NCBI GenBank assembly: GCA_021772555.1
Contig: JAJFLT010000356.1
Coordinates: 1-7,564, forward strand
Origin: Opitutales bacterium
GTDB taxonomy: Bacteria; Verrucomicrobiota; Verrucomicrobiia; Opitutales; UBA2987
Length of the DNA: 7,564 nucleotides
Direction of reading: 5' to 3'
Positions within the stretch are counted from its first letter, which is position 1, and each line of letters starts with the position of its first letter. The notes under the pieces were generated by a model, which saw only the letters and a list, made by a program, of their open reading frames with translations, did not search any database and had not been told where the DNA came from. Shown here one piece after another: positions 1-7,183 of this stretch. Position numbers and translations under genes: made by a program.

Positions 1-3000
1 GGGGTGACGTATTTTATGATGCCGTCTCCATCCAAAATGGTAAACCAATCGGTGGAATTCTGGATCAACAACCGAAACCGTTCTTCCTGGGCTCTGAGCT
101 CTTTTTGGGTTCTTTTTGCTTCCGTAATGTCGCGGCCTACACCCAGGTAACTCCAAATTTTCCCATTTTCATGGAAGAGGGCTTTTTCATTCCATAAAAT
201 ATAATGATTTTCTCCCTTCTCTGAAACGTATTCAACCTCATGCTCCCAAGTAGAGTTTTCCACGCTCAAGATCCCAATGGCCTCGCGGTATTCCTCCGCA
301 TGTTGCGGTGTGATGAAATCAAATATATTCCCTCCAATGATTTTATCGGGAGCACCCGGATATTTGCTCATGTAAGAAATGTAATTCTTATTGGCAAAAA
401 TAATCTCCCCCGAAGGCAAAATCTGGCTGATCATCTCCGACTGCCACTCGACCACTTGGCGGTATTGCTCCTCGCTTTGCCGGAGCGCTGTCTGGGTTTT
501 TTTTATCTCAATCTCGGCTAGTTTTGCTTCCGTAATGTCGCGGCCCACTCCCAGGTAACTCGAGATCTTCCCGTTTTCGGAGAAAAGAGCTTTTTCATTC
601 CATAAAATATAATGATTTTCCCTCTTCTCTGAAACGTATTCAACTTCGTGTTCCCAGGTGGAGTTTTCCACACTCAAGGCATCGAGAGCGTTGCGGTATT
701 CCTCCGCGTATTGTGGGGCGATGAAATCAAAAAAGTTTTTTCCAGCAAGATTTCCTGATGCGTCATGATATTCGTGTATGTAGGAAATGTAATTTTTATT
801 GGCAAAAATAATTTCCCCCGATGGTAAAATCTGGTTGATCATTTCCGACTGCCACTCGACCACTTGCCGGTATTGTTCCTCGCTTCGCCGGAGAGCTTCC
901 TGGGTTTCTTTAATCTCGGACTCCGCCTGTTTTTGTGCCGTGATGTCCCGGCCTACTCCCAAATAGCCGATCACATTACCATCCTCGTCGAGCATCGCGC
1001 GATTCGTCCACTGTAGGTAAAGGACTTCACCATTTTTCGCATAGTGAGTAATTTCCTGCGTATAGGCCTCATCGGTCGTTAGGGAAGCCAAAATTTCGCG
1101 GAATCCTTCAAGCTCTTTGGGCGCAATGTAGTCAAAGATGTTTTCTCCGATCAACATGGCGGGAGCTCCGTCGTATCGTTTCTTGAATTCCTGATAATTT
1201 TTATTGGTGAAAATGACCTCTCCATCCGGTGCGATATGGTTGATGAACTCCGATTGGTATTCGACCACCATTCGATACTGTTCCTCACTTTGCCGAAGGG
1301 CTTCCTGAGTTTCTTTGATCTCAATCTCCGCCAGTTTCGCTGCCGTAATATCTCGCCCCACCCCGAGATACCCGATCACATTGCCCTCCTCGTCTAACAT
1401 CGCTCGATTTGTCCATTGTAGGTAAAAGATCTCCCCTGCATCCGTTTGATGGGGAAATTCTCGCGTATTAACTTCATCGGGCTTTAGAGAAGTCAGAATT
1501 TTACGAAATTCCTCACGGTGTTCGGCCGGAGTAAAATCAAAGATGCTTTCTCCGACGATCACTTCGGGAGCGCCGTTGTGCCGGGTGACAAACTCCTGGT
1601 AATTATTGTTCGCGAAGATGATTTCACCGTCCGGCGCAATCTGGTTGATGAATTCCGACTGGTAGTCGACCACCATGCGGTATTGCTCCTCACTGCGTCG
1701 AAGCGCTGCCTGGGTTTTTTTAATCTCGATCTCGGCTCGTTTCGCTTCGGTAATGTCGCGACCCACCCCGAGATAGCCGATCACATTGCCCTCATCGTCG
1801 AACATCCCCCGGTTCGTCCACTGCATATGAACGATTTCACCTTCCGGTGTTTGGTGAGAAAATTCTTTCGTATCAATTTCATCGGGCTTTAGTGAAGCCA
1901 GAGTTTCGCGCAATTCTTCCCGTAACTCTGTCGGCGTAAAATCAAAAATATTCTCACCAATTATCACTTCGGGAGCGCCATTGTACCGGGTAACAAATTC
2001 ATGATAGTTTTTGTTCGCGAAGACGATTTCACCATCCGGCTTTATCTGGTCGATGAATTCCGACTGGTATTCGACCACCATGCGGTATTGCTCCCTGCTT
2101 CTTTGCAATTCTGATTGGGCGCGTATTAATTCTTCCTCGGCCTCCCTCTCCTTGGTGATATCCCGGCCCACACCGAAGTAACTGCTGACCTTTCCGTCTT
2201 CATCGAACAAGGCCTTTTCCGTGTAGCTGATGACAATGCGCTTCCCCTCGTGGTTATGAAAATCCGCCTCGTGATTCCAGGTTGGATTATCCACAGTTAA
2301 TTTTGCCAGTTTCGTCCGAGTATTCTCTACATCATTTGGTTGAAGAATATCAAAAATATTTTTTCCGATCAAATCATGGGGTGAATGATAGTAGGCTGCA
2401 GCCGATTTCACGTAGGCTGGATTTACGAATATGATCTCTCCCGACGGCAGTATCTGATTGATCATCTCGTTCTGCGCTTCAACCAGGTTTCGGTATTGTT
2501 CCTCGCTTTTTTGCAGAGCTGCCTGGGCGCGTATCAATTCTTCCTCGGCCTCCCTCTCCTTGGTGATATCCCGGCCCACACCGAGGTAGCTCCAAATTTT
2601 TCCTTCGCCATCGAATAAGGCTTTTTCCGTATAGCTGATGACGAATCGCTCTCCCTCCTTGTTGTGGAAATCCACTTCATGCATCCAGGAAGGGGTTTTT
2701 GCTGTCAACCGGGTCAGGTTTTCGCGAATGCCTTCCACATTTTTGGGAGGAAGAATTTCAAAAAGATTTTTTCCAATTAAATCCTTGGGAGATTGAAAAT
2801 GCTTGAACGCCGATTTCACATAAGCCGGATTTACGAAAATGATCTCACCATCGGGCAAGATCTGGTTGATCATATCATTTTGTCCTTCGACCACGACGCG
2901 GTATTGCTGTTCGCTGCGGCGCAATGCTTCCTGAGCATGGGCAATCTCTGTTTCGGCCTGTTTTCGCTCCAAGACGCGGCCCACTTGCTCACTCACATTA

Positions 3001-6000
3001 TGGGCGATCCGCAGCAGCCATTCATCCGATTCCAATTCTTCTTCCGCAAAAAATTCAAGGATGGCGACTGTTTCACCTTTTACTTTAATGGGAAAACCGA
3101 AAGCTCCGGCCAGATTGATATCCCGGCATAACTGGCTTCTTGGAAAATTGGAGTCTTTTTGGATATTGACGACACAGGTTGGCCGACCTGATTCCCAGAT
3201 GCTCCCGGGCAGGCCGACACCGCGATCAAAGGAGGTTTGCATGGTTGCCTCGTAAAATGCGTTATGAGTTTCCTCCTCGGGTAAAAACCATATATCGGTC
3301 GGTTCGAGCTTACTTTTGTCTTTGGCAACGACGTAGGCGTGTCCAACCGGCCACCCGATAAGTTGGCACATGAGATTGACGCATTGTTGCAGTGAATCCT
3401 CAAAAGAATCCGACTCCGCCGCCATTTCCGTCACGCGGTGCAGGAGAGTCGATTCCAACGCTTGTTTGGCCAGAGCCTCCTCTGCCTTTTTCTGTTCCGT
3501 GAAATCGAACCCAACCCCCTCCATTTGGGTCGGCCTGCCCTTGTCATCGCGTTTAGTGACGATCTCGTGGGCTTCAAAAATCCGCCATTCTCCAGCTTTA
3601 GTGCGGATTCGGGCCGTCCATTCCGCCTGTTCTATTTTTCCGTCATCGAGGGCTTTGAGGGAGTTGAGTACACTGGGCCGATCTTCTGGGTGGATCGACT
3701 CCTCCCACAGTTGAAGCATTTTTTTGACGTCTGGTAGTCCCGCCACTGAGTAATCGAATACCTGGCCGTAGCTCTCGCTAAAGTCGAAGGAAGAACCGTC
3801 GAGGGCGATTATCCAATGGGCCACATTGCCCGACTTGAGGGTCAGATCCAGACTCATTTTGCTGAATCGAAGGTCCCGTTCGGCTTCTTTGCGCTCCGCC
3901 ACGCTTAGTTCAAGATCGCGATTCTTCTCCTTGAGCTCTTGGGAATTGACCTCGAGTTCACGGGTCCGCCGACTGACCTCTATTTCCAATAGCTCCCGGG
4001 CCAGGCGAAGCTGCCTGAACCGCAATCGAAAAACCAGGTAGAAGATCAATATTAACACCAGGGCCGCCAAACCGAAAAAAAGAGGTGTCTGGTAGAAATA
4101 AGGATTTCTTTTAAAATCAAAAATCGGCGATTCTACACTGGGAACCCCATCGTTGTTGGCGGCCCGCAGTCGGAACGCGTAATTTCCCGCCGGTAGATTC
4201 ATGTAATACACACTCCGGTTTAATTCCGCATCAATCCAATCCCGATCATAACCCTCCAGCTTGTATTCTACTTTCACCTTTTGCGGGGCCGAGAGACTCG
4301 GGGCGGCAAAAAAGAAATCGAACCTCTGCGTTTGTGGAGAAAAGCTCAGATCATTTTCAAGCTGAACCTCATTACTATCCACCAGAACTTTTTTCAAAAT
4401 AAGCGGTGGGGGAATCTCATTACGTCTGATGTTGCCCGGATCGATGAACGATGCTCCGTTAACGGTGGGGAACCATAACCGCCCGTCGCTGGTTTTAATA
4501 GATTTGCTAACAGCCGTCACACCAGGGCTTCTCAATCCGTCGGCAAGACTGAAAACTTCCATGGGAAGAGCTTCCGAATTTCCAGCTAGAAAAAGATTCA
4601 CGCTTTCTTTGCCCACCCTGCCAATACCTTTGTCCGTGGTAATCCAGTGAAAGCCGTGATCATCTTCAATGACCTGGAATGCCGCCTTGCTGGGAAGACC
4701 GTTGCTTTTTGTCAAATTGCGAAACTTCCCATTTTCCAGAATACTGACGCCATCGTCTGTTCCCATCCACAATCTGCCCGCCTCGTCCTCGTGAATGCGA
4801 AAGACAGCATTTCCCTTCAAGCCATCTTCACTTGTCAACCGAGTGAATTTTTCACTTTTGAAATCGTATCGAAAAAGACCGCCATTGGTGGTGCCGACCC
4901 AAATATTTTCATTACGATCGGCGAACAATTCGAGAACATACGATTCATTGAATCCGTCCATCACACCGAATTCGCTCACGATGTCGTCGGAAATGCGGTT
5001 GAGGCCATTATTGGTACCGACCCAGATGTCACCCCATTGGTCTTCGAGGAGCACGCGGACTTGATTGTGGCTGAGGCCATCGGCCACCGTAAAAGATTTC
5101 ACCGAATCTTCGCTTAAACGTGTCAGACCGCCCAGGGCAGCTATCCACAAATCGCCATTGGAATCCCTCAGGAGGTCGCGCACGCTTTGGCTGGGAAAAG
5201 TAGTTTCGAATTGGAAGAACGGTTCCATTTTTCCGTTCGTTAATCGATCGATTCCGCCTCTGGTCCCGATCAATATTGACCCGTCGGGTTCTTCAAAAAA
5301 AACGTTAATCAGGTTGTCGGTCAGTCCCTCGACGGTTGTGAGGGTAGTAAATTTGCCATCGTTAACCCTTATCAGACCATTGTGATAGGTGCCGATCCAA
5401 AGGTTCCCTTCGATATCCTCGTAAAAACCACCGAAACCCCGGAAAAGCTCGTTGTTGGCGAATACCCGCAAGCCATTGGCATTCCACCTCAGAATTCCGT
5501 GAAACGCTCCGATCCAGATATTCTCATCGCGATCCTCGTAAACGCCATAAATCTGACCGATTTCCTCCGGATTTTCGATCCGGATTTCTTCCGAATTCCC
5601 ATCTTTCAAGCGAAAGACTTGCGAGGTTTCAGTAATGATCCAAAGTGAATCATCGCTGGCCAGGAAAACGGAACGAAATCCGTTTTCACCGATTTTCGCC
5701 GCTGGCTGGTATAAGGTTGCCTGGCCATCCCGGATTTGGAATAAACCTTTTTCCCGTGTGGCTGCCCAGAGTATTCCTTTCCGGTCCAGATGGAGGTCCT
5801 GGATGCTTGTGCCTGCAAAAATTTCTGGAGCAAAGACCTCGATGACATTTTCTTTATCCAGACGAAGAACATTCAAACCGTTGGTCGTGCCGATCCAGAG
5901 GTTCCCCCGGCCATCCAATTCCAAAAATTGGATGGTATTGTGAACAAGGCCATCCTCAGTCGTATATTTTTGAAAAACCTTTTCTTTGAGAGAATAAAGG

Positions 6001-6356
6001 CCGCCTCCATTGCTGCCCAGCCAAAGCCGTCCCGATTCATCTTCTACCAGTTCCCAGAACCCCGAGGCCGTTAGCTCGGAATGCGATGTACGATCGATGA
6101 TATCGAAATTGATTCCGTCGAACCGAACGACACCGCCGTAATTAACAAACCAGAGGTAACCGTTCCGGCTTTGTTTTATGTCCAGAACTTCCCGGTTGCC
6201 GAGGCCATCTTCAACCCCCCATGTGGTATATTGGTACTGGGTCAGCTCTTTTGACGGATCGAGGGCCATCCCAGTCGATAGGTCGAGCATGGAGAAAACC
6301 CCGAAAGTGAGGACGATTTTCAATAGCAATGTGCTATGATCGGATACCGCCTTCAT
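1..6356 (-). CDS. Giant Reg_prop / Y_Y_Y / GAF / multi-PAS sensor protein (probable histidine kinase), C-terminus outside window
   Basis: The frame is open from ATG at 6356 to the window edge: 2118 codons plus two bases, with no internal stop. Residues 1-30 look like a signal peptide (Lys2, hydrophobic core about 10-23, possible cleavage after G-M-A). Fourteen blade motifs of the GxLWxG type lie between about residues 63 and 628 (GYLWF, GRLWLG, GNLWIG through GRLWFP), enough for two seven-bladed periplasmic Reg_prop propellers. A Y_Y_Y domain follows at about 668-735 (YKLEGYDRDW, LPAGNYAFRLRAANNDG), then one membrane helix at about 757-778 and a charged coiled coil at about 778-830. The cytoplasmic part holds a PAS_3-like domain (about 829-955), a GAF domain (about 962-1135; motifs LPGSIWESG, FGFPI, EFF), seven tandem PAS units (1148-2090) and the start of another PAS. 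This order resembles hybrid two-component (HTCS-type) sensors, but no HisKA, ATPase or receiver domain is seen, so kinase function is inferred. No good Shine-Dalgarno precedes 6356. An in-frame ATG at 6461 would add 35 residues ahead of the signal peptide and is less likely. Confidence 0.93.
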   Translation of the reverse strand, partial: MKAVSDHSTLLLKIVLTFGVFSMLDLSTGMALDPSKELTQYQYTTWGVEDGLGNREVLDIKQSRNGYLWFVNYGGVVRFDGINFDIIDRTSHSELTASGFWELVEDESGRLWLGSNGGGLYSLKEKVFQKYTTEDGLVHNTIQFLELDGRGNLWIGTTNGLNVLRLDKENVIEVFAPEIFAGTSIQDLHLDRKGILWAATREKGLFQIRDGQATLYQPAAKIGENGFRSVFLASDDSLWIITETSQVFRLKDGNSEEIRIENPEEIGQIYGVYEDRDENIWIGAFHGILRWNANGLRVFANNELFRGFGGFYEDIEGNLWIGTYHNGLIRVNDGKFTTLTTVEGLTDNLINVFFEEPDGSILIGTRGGIDRLTNGKMEPFFQFETTFPSQSVRDLLRDSNGDLWIAALGGLTRLSEDSVKSFTVADGLSHNQVRVLLEDQWGDIWVGTNNGLNRISDDIVSEFGVMDGFNESYVLELFADRNENIWVGTTNGGLFRYDFKSEKFTRLTSEDGLKGNAVFRIHEDEAGRLWMGTDDGVSILENGKFRNLTKSNGLPSKAAFQVIEDDHGFHWITTDKGIGRVGKESVNLFLAGNSEALPMEVFSLADGLRSPGVTAVSKSIKTSDGRLWFPTVNGASFIDPGNIRRNEIPPPLILKKVLVDSNEVQLENDLSFSPQTQRFDFFFAAPSLSAPQKVKVEYKLEGYDRDWIDAELNRSVYYMNLPAGNYAFRLRAANNDGVPSVESPIFDFKRNPYFYQTPLFFGLAALVLILIFYLVFRLRFRQLRLARELLEIEVSRRTRELEVNSQELKEKNRDLELSVAERKEAERDLRFSKMSLDLTLKSGNVAHWIIALDGSSFDFSESYGQVFDYSVAGLPDVKKMLQLWEESIHPEDRPSVLNSLKALDDGKIEQAEWTARIRTKAGEWRIFEAHEIVTKRDDKGRPTQMEGVGFDFTEQKKAEEALAKQALESTLLHRVTEMAAESDSFEDSLQQCVNLMCQLIGWPVGHAYVVAKDKSKLEPTDIWFLPEEETHNAFYEATMQTSFDRGVGLPGSIWESGRPTCVVNIQKDSNFPRSQLCRDINLAGAFGFPIKVKGETVAILEFFAEEELESDEWLLRIAHNVSEQVGRVLERKQAETEIAHAQEALRRSEQQYRVVVEGQNDMINQILPDGEIIFVNPAYVKSAFKHFQSPKDLIGKNLFEILPPKNVEGIRENLTRLTAKTPSWMHEVDFHNKEGERFVISYTEKALFDGEGKIWSYLGVGRDITKEREAEEELIRAQAALQKSEEQYRNLVEAQNEMINQILPSGEIIFVNPAYVKSAAAYYHSPHDLIGKNIFDILQPNDVENTRTKLAKLTVDNPTWNHEADFHNHEGKRIVISYTEKALFDEDGKVSSYFGVGRDITKEREAEEELIRAQSELQRSREQYRMVVEYQSEFIDQIKPDGEIVFANKNYHEFVTRYNGAPEVIIGENIFDFTPTELREELRETLASLKPDEIDTKEFSHQTPEGEIVHMQWTNRGMFDDEGNVIGYLGVGRDITEAKRAEIEIKKTQAALRRSEEQYRMVVDYQSEFINQIAPDGEIIFANNNYQEFVTRHNGAPEVIVGESIFDFTPAEHREEFRKILTSLKPDEVNTREFPHQTDAGEIFYLQWTNRAMLDEEGNVIGYLGVGRDITAAKLAEIEIKETQEALRQSEEQYRMVVEYQSEFINHIAPDGEVIFTNKNYQEFKKRYDGAPAMLIGENIFDYIAPKELEGFREILASLTTDEAYTQEITHYAKNGEVLYLQWTNRAMLDEDGNVIGYLGVGRDITAQKQAESEIKETQEALRRSEEQYRQVVEWQSEMINQILPSGEIIFANKNYISYIHEYHDASGNLAGKNFFDFIAPQYAEEYRNALDALSVENSTWEHEVEYVSEKRENHYILWNEKALFSENGKISSYLGVGRDITEAKLAEIEIKKTQTALRQSEEQYRQVVEWQSEMISQILPSGEIIFANKNYISYMSKYPGAPDKIIGGNIFDFITPQHAEEYREAIGILSVENSTWEHEVEYVSEKGENHYILWNEKALFHENGKIWSYLGVGRDITEAKRTQKELRAQEERFRLLIQNSTDWFTILDGDGIIKYVT
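181..620 (-). repeat. 32-bp exact direct repeat in PAS units F and G
   Basis: Positions 181-212 and 589-620 are identical and 408 bp apart. After three or so differing bases the match resumes through the segment encoding E-Y-V-S-E-K. It codes for E-N-H-Y-I-L-W-N-E-K-A in both units. Units F and G therefore look like the product of a recent duplication separate from the A/B event. Confidence 0.85.
2128..2584 (-). repeat. 49-bp exact direct repeat linking PAS units A/B and B/C
   Basis: Positions 2128-2176 and 2536-2584 are identical over 49 bases, exactly 408 bp apart. The match continues to 2116-2126 and 2524-2534 with a single mismatch between the two blocks. The sequence encodes the end of a PAS unit and its linker (GVGRDITKEREAEEEL). 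Identity at third codon positions over this length points to recent duplication or gene conversion rather than selection on protein sequence alone. Confidence 0.85.
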
Positions 6357-6380
6357 AAGCCATGATAGATGCAAAGGATA

Positions 6381-6399
6381 CGGGCGCCCGGATGCCCGG
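6381..6399 (-). promoter_or_regulatory. GC-rich palindrome in the 5' leader of the sensor gene
   Basis: Positions 6381-6390 read CGGGCGCCCG, a perfect palindrome. It overlaps a direct repeat of GCCCGG (6386-6391 and 6394-6399). In the sensor transcript this would sit about 25-43 nt before the start codon at 6356, where it could form a short stable hairpin or act as an operator half-site pair. No function can be assigned from sequence alone. Confidence 0.3.
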
Positions 6400-6550
6400 T
6401 TTGCCGCCTCGTCTTGTGGCAAGTTAAGGCAGAGGGCTTTGATTTGTTTCCAGCCAGTCATTTTGGCGTTGTTGCAGTTCTTTTTTTTGCTCCAAAGGTC
6501 GCGTCTCAGAAAAAGTGGACAGGAAACCATCTACAAAATGTGACGACTTG

Positions 6551-6589
6551 GCAATCTCTCAAAAGAGCCATGATTGCATCCATTTTTTT
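6551..6589 (+). promoter_or_regulatory. Interrupted dyad followed by a T-run (operator or attenuator candidate)
   Basis: GCAATC (6551-6556) is complementary to GATTGC (6572-6577), and inside it CTCT (6556-6559) can pair with AGAG (6564-6567). Seven Ts follow at 6583-6589. The shape is that of a weak intrinsic terminator on the plus strand, but it lies upstream of the cNMP-fold gene rather than after a gene, and the stem is interrupted. It could instead be a regulator binding site between the two divergent genes. Confidence 0.25.
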
Positions 6590-6637
6590 AGCCGACGAGT
6601 CCGCGAAATGTCTTTCCGGGTGATATTGTGTGGAGAT

Positions 6638-6666
6638 TTGCAGTTTTTACAGAATGGGTTTATGTT
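6638..6666 (+). promoter_or_regulatory. Candidate sigma70-like promoter of the cNMP-fold gene
   Basis: TTGCAG at 6638-6643 and TATGTT at 6661-6666 are separated by 17 bases, the optimal spacing. The -35 element matches the consensus weakly and the -10 element moderately. Transcription would start near 6673, giving a leader of about 28 nt that contains the ribosome binding site. A start there is compatible with translation from 6701 but not from the in-frame ATG at 6662 or 6515. Confidence 0.35.
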
Positions 6667-6685
6667 TATCAAAAGAGACAAGCCT

Positions 6686-6690
6686 GAGGG
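6686..6690 (+). promoter_or_regulatory. Ribosome binding site deciding the start of the cNMP-fold gene
   Basis: GAGGG lies ten bases before ATG 6701. The frame is also open with ATGs at 6515 and 6662, but neither has a comparable purine-rich site, and the residues they add (lysine-rich and without family similarity) precede the normal beginning of the fold. Confidence 0.6.
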
Positions 6691-6700
6691 AAATAAAAAA

Positions 6701-7183
6701 ATGAAACAGCTAGAAAATATCATAATCGCGAATGAAAACTTCAAAACCCTTTTGCCCGAGCATATTGAGCAACTTGCCAGCAGAGCTTCCATAATCGATT
6801 TGGAAACCGGCGCATTTATATTTTGCCAAGATGGAAGGGCGGATCATTTTTACATGATCACGAAAGGCTCCGTAGGTTTGGAAATTCATGCCTCGGGTTG
6901 GGGCACAGTCACACTGCAAAGTCTTCGCAGTGGTGATTTATTGGGATGGTCCTGGATGTTTCCGCCATACCGATGGCATTTTGATGTGAAAACCCTGGAA
7001 TCCACCCAGGTTATCGCATTCGACGCCGCTACAGTGCGGGATCATTTCAAAAAGGATTCCGACTTCGGCTGCCAAGTTATGAAGATCGTGGCCACCAATA
7101 TGATGGACAGGATAGTGGCCGCACGGCTCCAGATTCTCGACCTCTATGGCCGAAATCCGGATTATCAAGGCTATGCCATGTAA
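6701..7183 (+). CDS. Single-domain cyclic-nucleotide-binding-fold protein (Crp/Fnr superfamily, no HTH)
   Basis: The protein has 160 residues. The fold is recognisable from F14-x-x-L-L-P-E-H-I near the start, the G37-A-F-I-F turn, G45-R-A-D-H-F-Y-M-I-T-K-G-S-V (about 45-58), and S77-G-D-L-L-G-W-S-W-M-F-P-P-Y-R-W-H-F (about 77-94), followed by a long C-terminal helix ending in A-A-R-L-Q-I-L-D-L-Y. It stops at this helix, so the winged-helix DNA-binding domain of Crp/Fnr transcription factors is absent; it would act on a partner rather than on DNA directly. The usual phosphate-binding cassette (G-E then R-S/A) reads G82-W83 and W92-H93-F94 here, so canonical cAMP binding is doubtful. From memory, proteins with the GWSW and PPYRW motifs form a recognisable subgroup annotated as cyclic nucleotide-binding proteins, sometimes near redox or hydrogenase genes; that context is not visible here. 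The start at 6701 is chosen for GAGGG at 6686-6690, ten bases upstream. Confidence 0.88.
   Translation: MKQLENIIIANENFKTLLPEHIEQLASRASIIDLETGAFIFCQDGRADHFYMITKGSVGLEIHASGWGTVTLQSLRSGDLLGWSWMFPPYRWHFDVKTLESTQVIAFDAATVRDHFKKDSDFGCQVMKIVATNMMDRIVAARLQILDLYGRNPDYQGYAM

Larger units (their letters stand above)
87..2915 (-). repeat. Seven tandem PAS-domain repeats (units A-G, 405-408 bp each) inside the sensor gene
   Basis: Each unit begins with a helix of the form S-E-E-Q-Y-R and ends with Y-L/F-G-V-G-R-D-I-T followed by a charged linker helix. On the minus strand the units start at 2915 (A), 2507 (B), 2099 (C), 1694 (D), 1289 (E), 884 (F) and 476 (G), so spacing is 408, 408, 405, 405, 405 and 408 bp (135 or 136 residues). 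All differences are multiples of three, so the frame is kept. The conserved core is INQI-x-P-x-GEI-x-F followed by V/A-N-x-x-Y, then G-x-N-I/F-F-D near the middle. The linker between units (for example A-E-I-E-I-K-K-T-Q) is predicted to be helical and could carry signals between stacked PAS dimers. The ligand or cofactor is not evident. A different PAS begins at about residue 2089 (LLIQNSTDWFTILDGDG) and is cut by the edge. Confidence 0.92.
6357..6700. other. Divergent intergenic region between the sensor gene and the cNMP-fold gene
   Basis: These 344 bases separate two gene starts that point away from each other, so promoters for both genes should lie here. I see a perfect 10-bp GC palindrome (6381-6390), a dyad at 6551-6577 followed by seven Ts, and a promoter-like pair at 6638-6666. 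Reading frames are open through parts of the region, including in-frame upstream extensions of both flanking genes, but none carries a recognisable domain or a convincing ribosome binding site. No promoter for the sensor gene could be picked out. No consensus CRP site (TGTGA-N6-TCACA) or FNR site (TTGAT-N4-ATCAA) was found by eye. Confidence 0.6.

Noticed and set aside
240..2618. Several plus-strand open frames with similar peptides (for example 240-521, 1518-1892, 2385-2618)
   Set aside because: They are antisense to the PAS array, and their similarity to one another is produced by the DNA repeat. The minus frame carries coherent PAS domains throughout.
87..2915. CRISPR array or satellite-like repeat
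   Set aside because: The 405-408 bp period, preserved reading frame and PAS motifs show that it is an intragenic protein-domain repeat.
2793..6074. Other plus-strand frames opposite the GAF, PAS, coiled-coil and propeller coding regions, and minus-strand frames 3080-3403 and 5606-5872
   Set aside because: They overlap the continuous sensor reading frame, lack recognisable domains and are low-complexity or arginine/serine-rich shadows.
6357..6461. Sensor start at the in-frame ATG 6461
   Set aside because: It would place 35 extra residues before a normal signal peptide and has no better ribosome binding site; kept only as an alternative.
6506..6530. Sequence resembling an insertion-sequence end (AAAAAGTGGACAGG)
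   Set aside because: A single short match in memory to common insertion-sequence termini, with no partner repeat and no transposase remnant nearby.
6369..6623. Plus-strand 84-codon frame in the intergenic region
   Set aside because: It overlaps the divergent promoter region, has no ribosome binding site and no recognisable motif.
6515..6700. N-terminal extension of the cNMP-fold gene to ATG 6515 or 6662
   Set aside because: No ribosome binding site at those ATGs, no family similarity in the added residues, and a better promoter, ribosome binding site and ATG arrangement exists at 6701.
6559..7168. Minus-strand frames opposite the cNMP-fold gene (6559-6792, 6710-6919, 6938-7168)
   Set aside because: They are shadows of the well-supported plus-strand gene without domain similarity.
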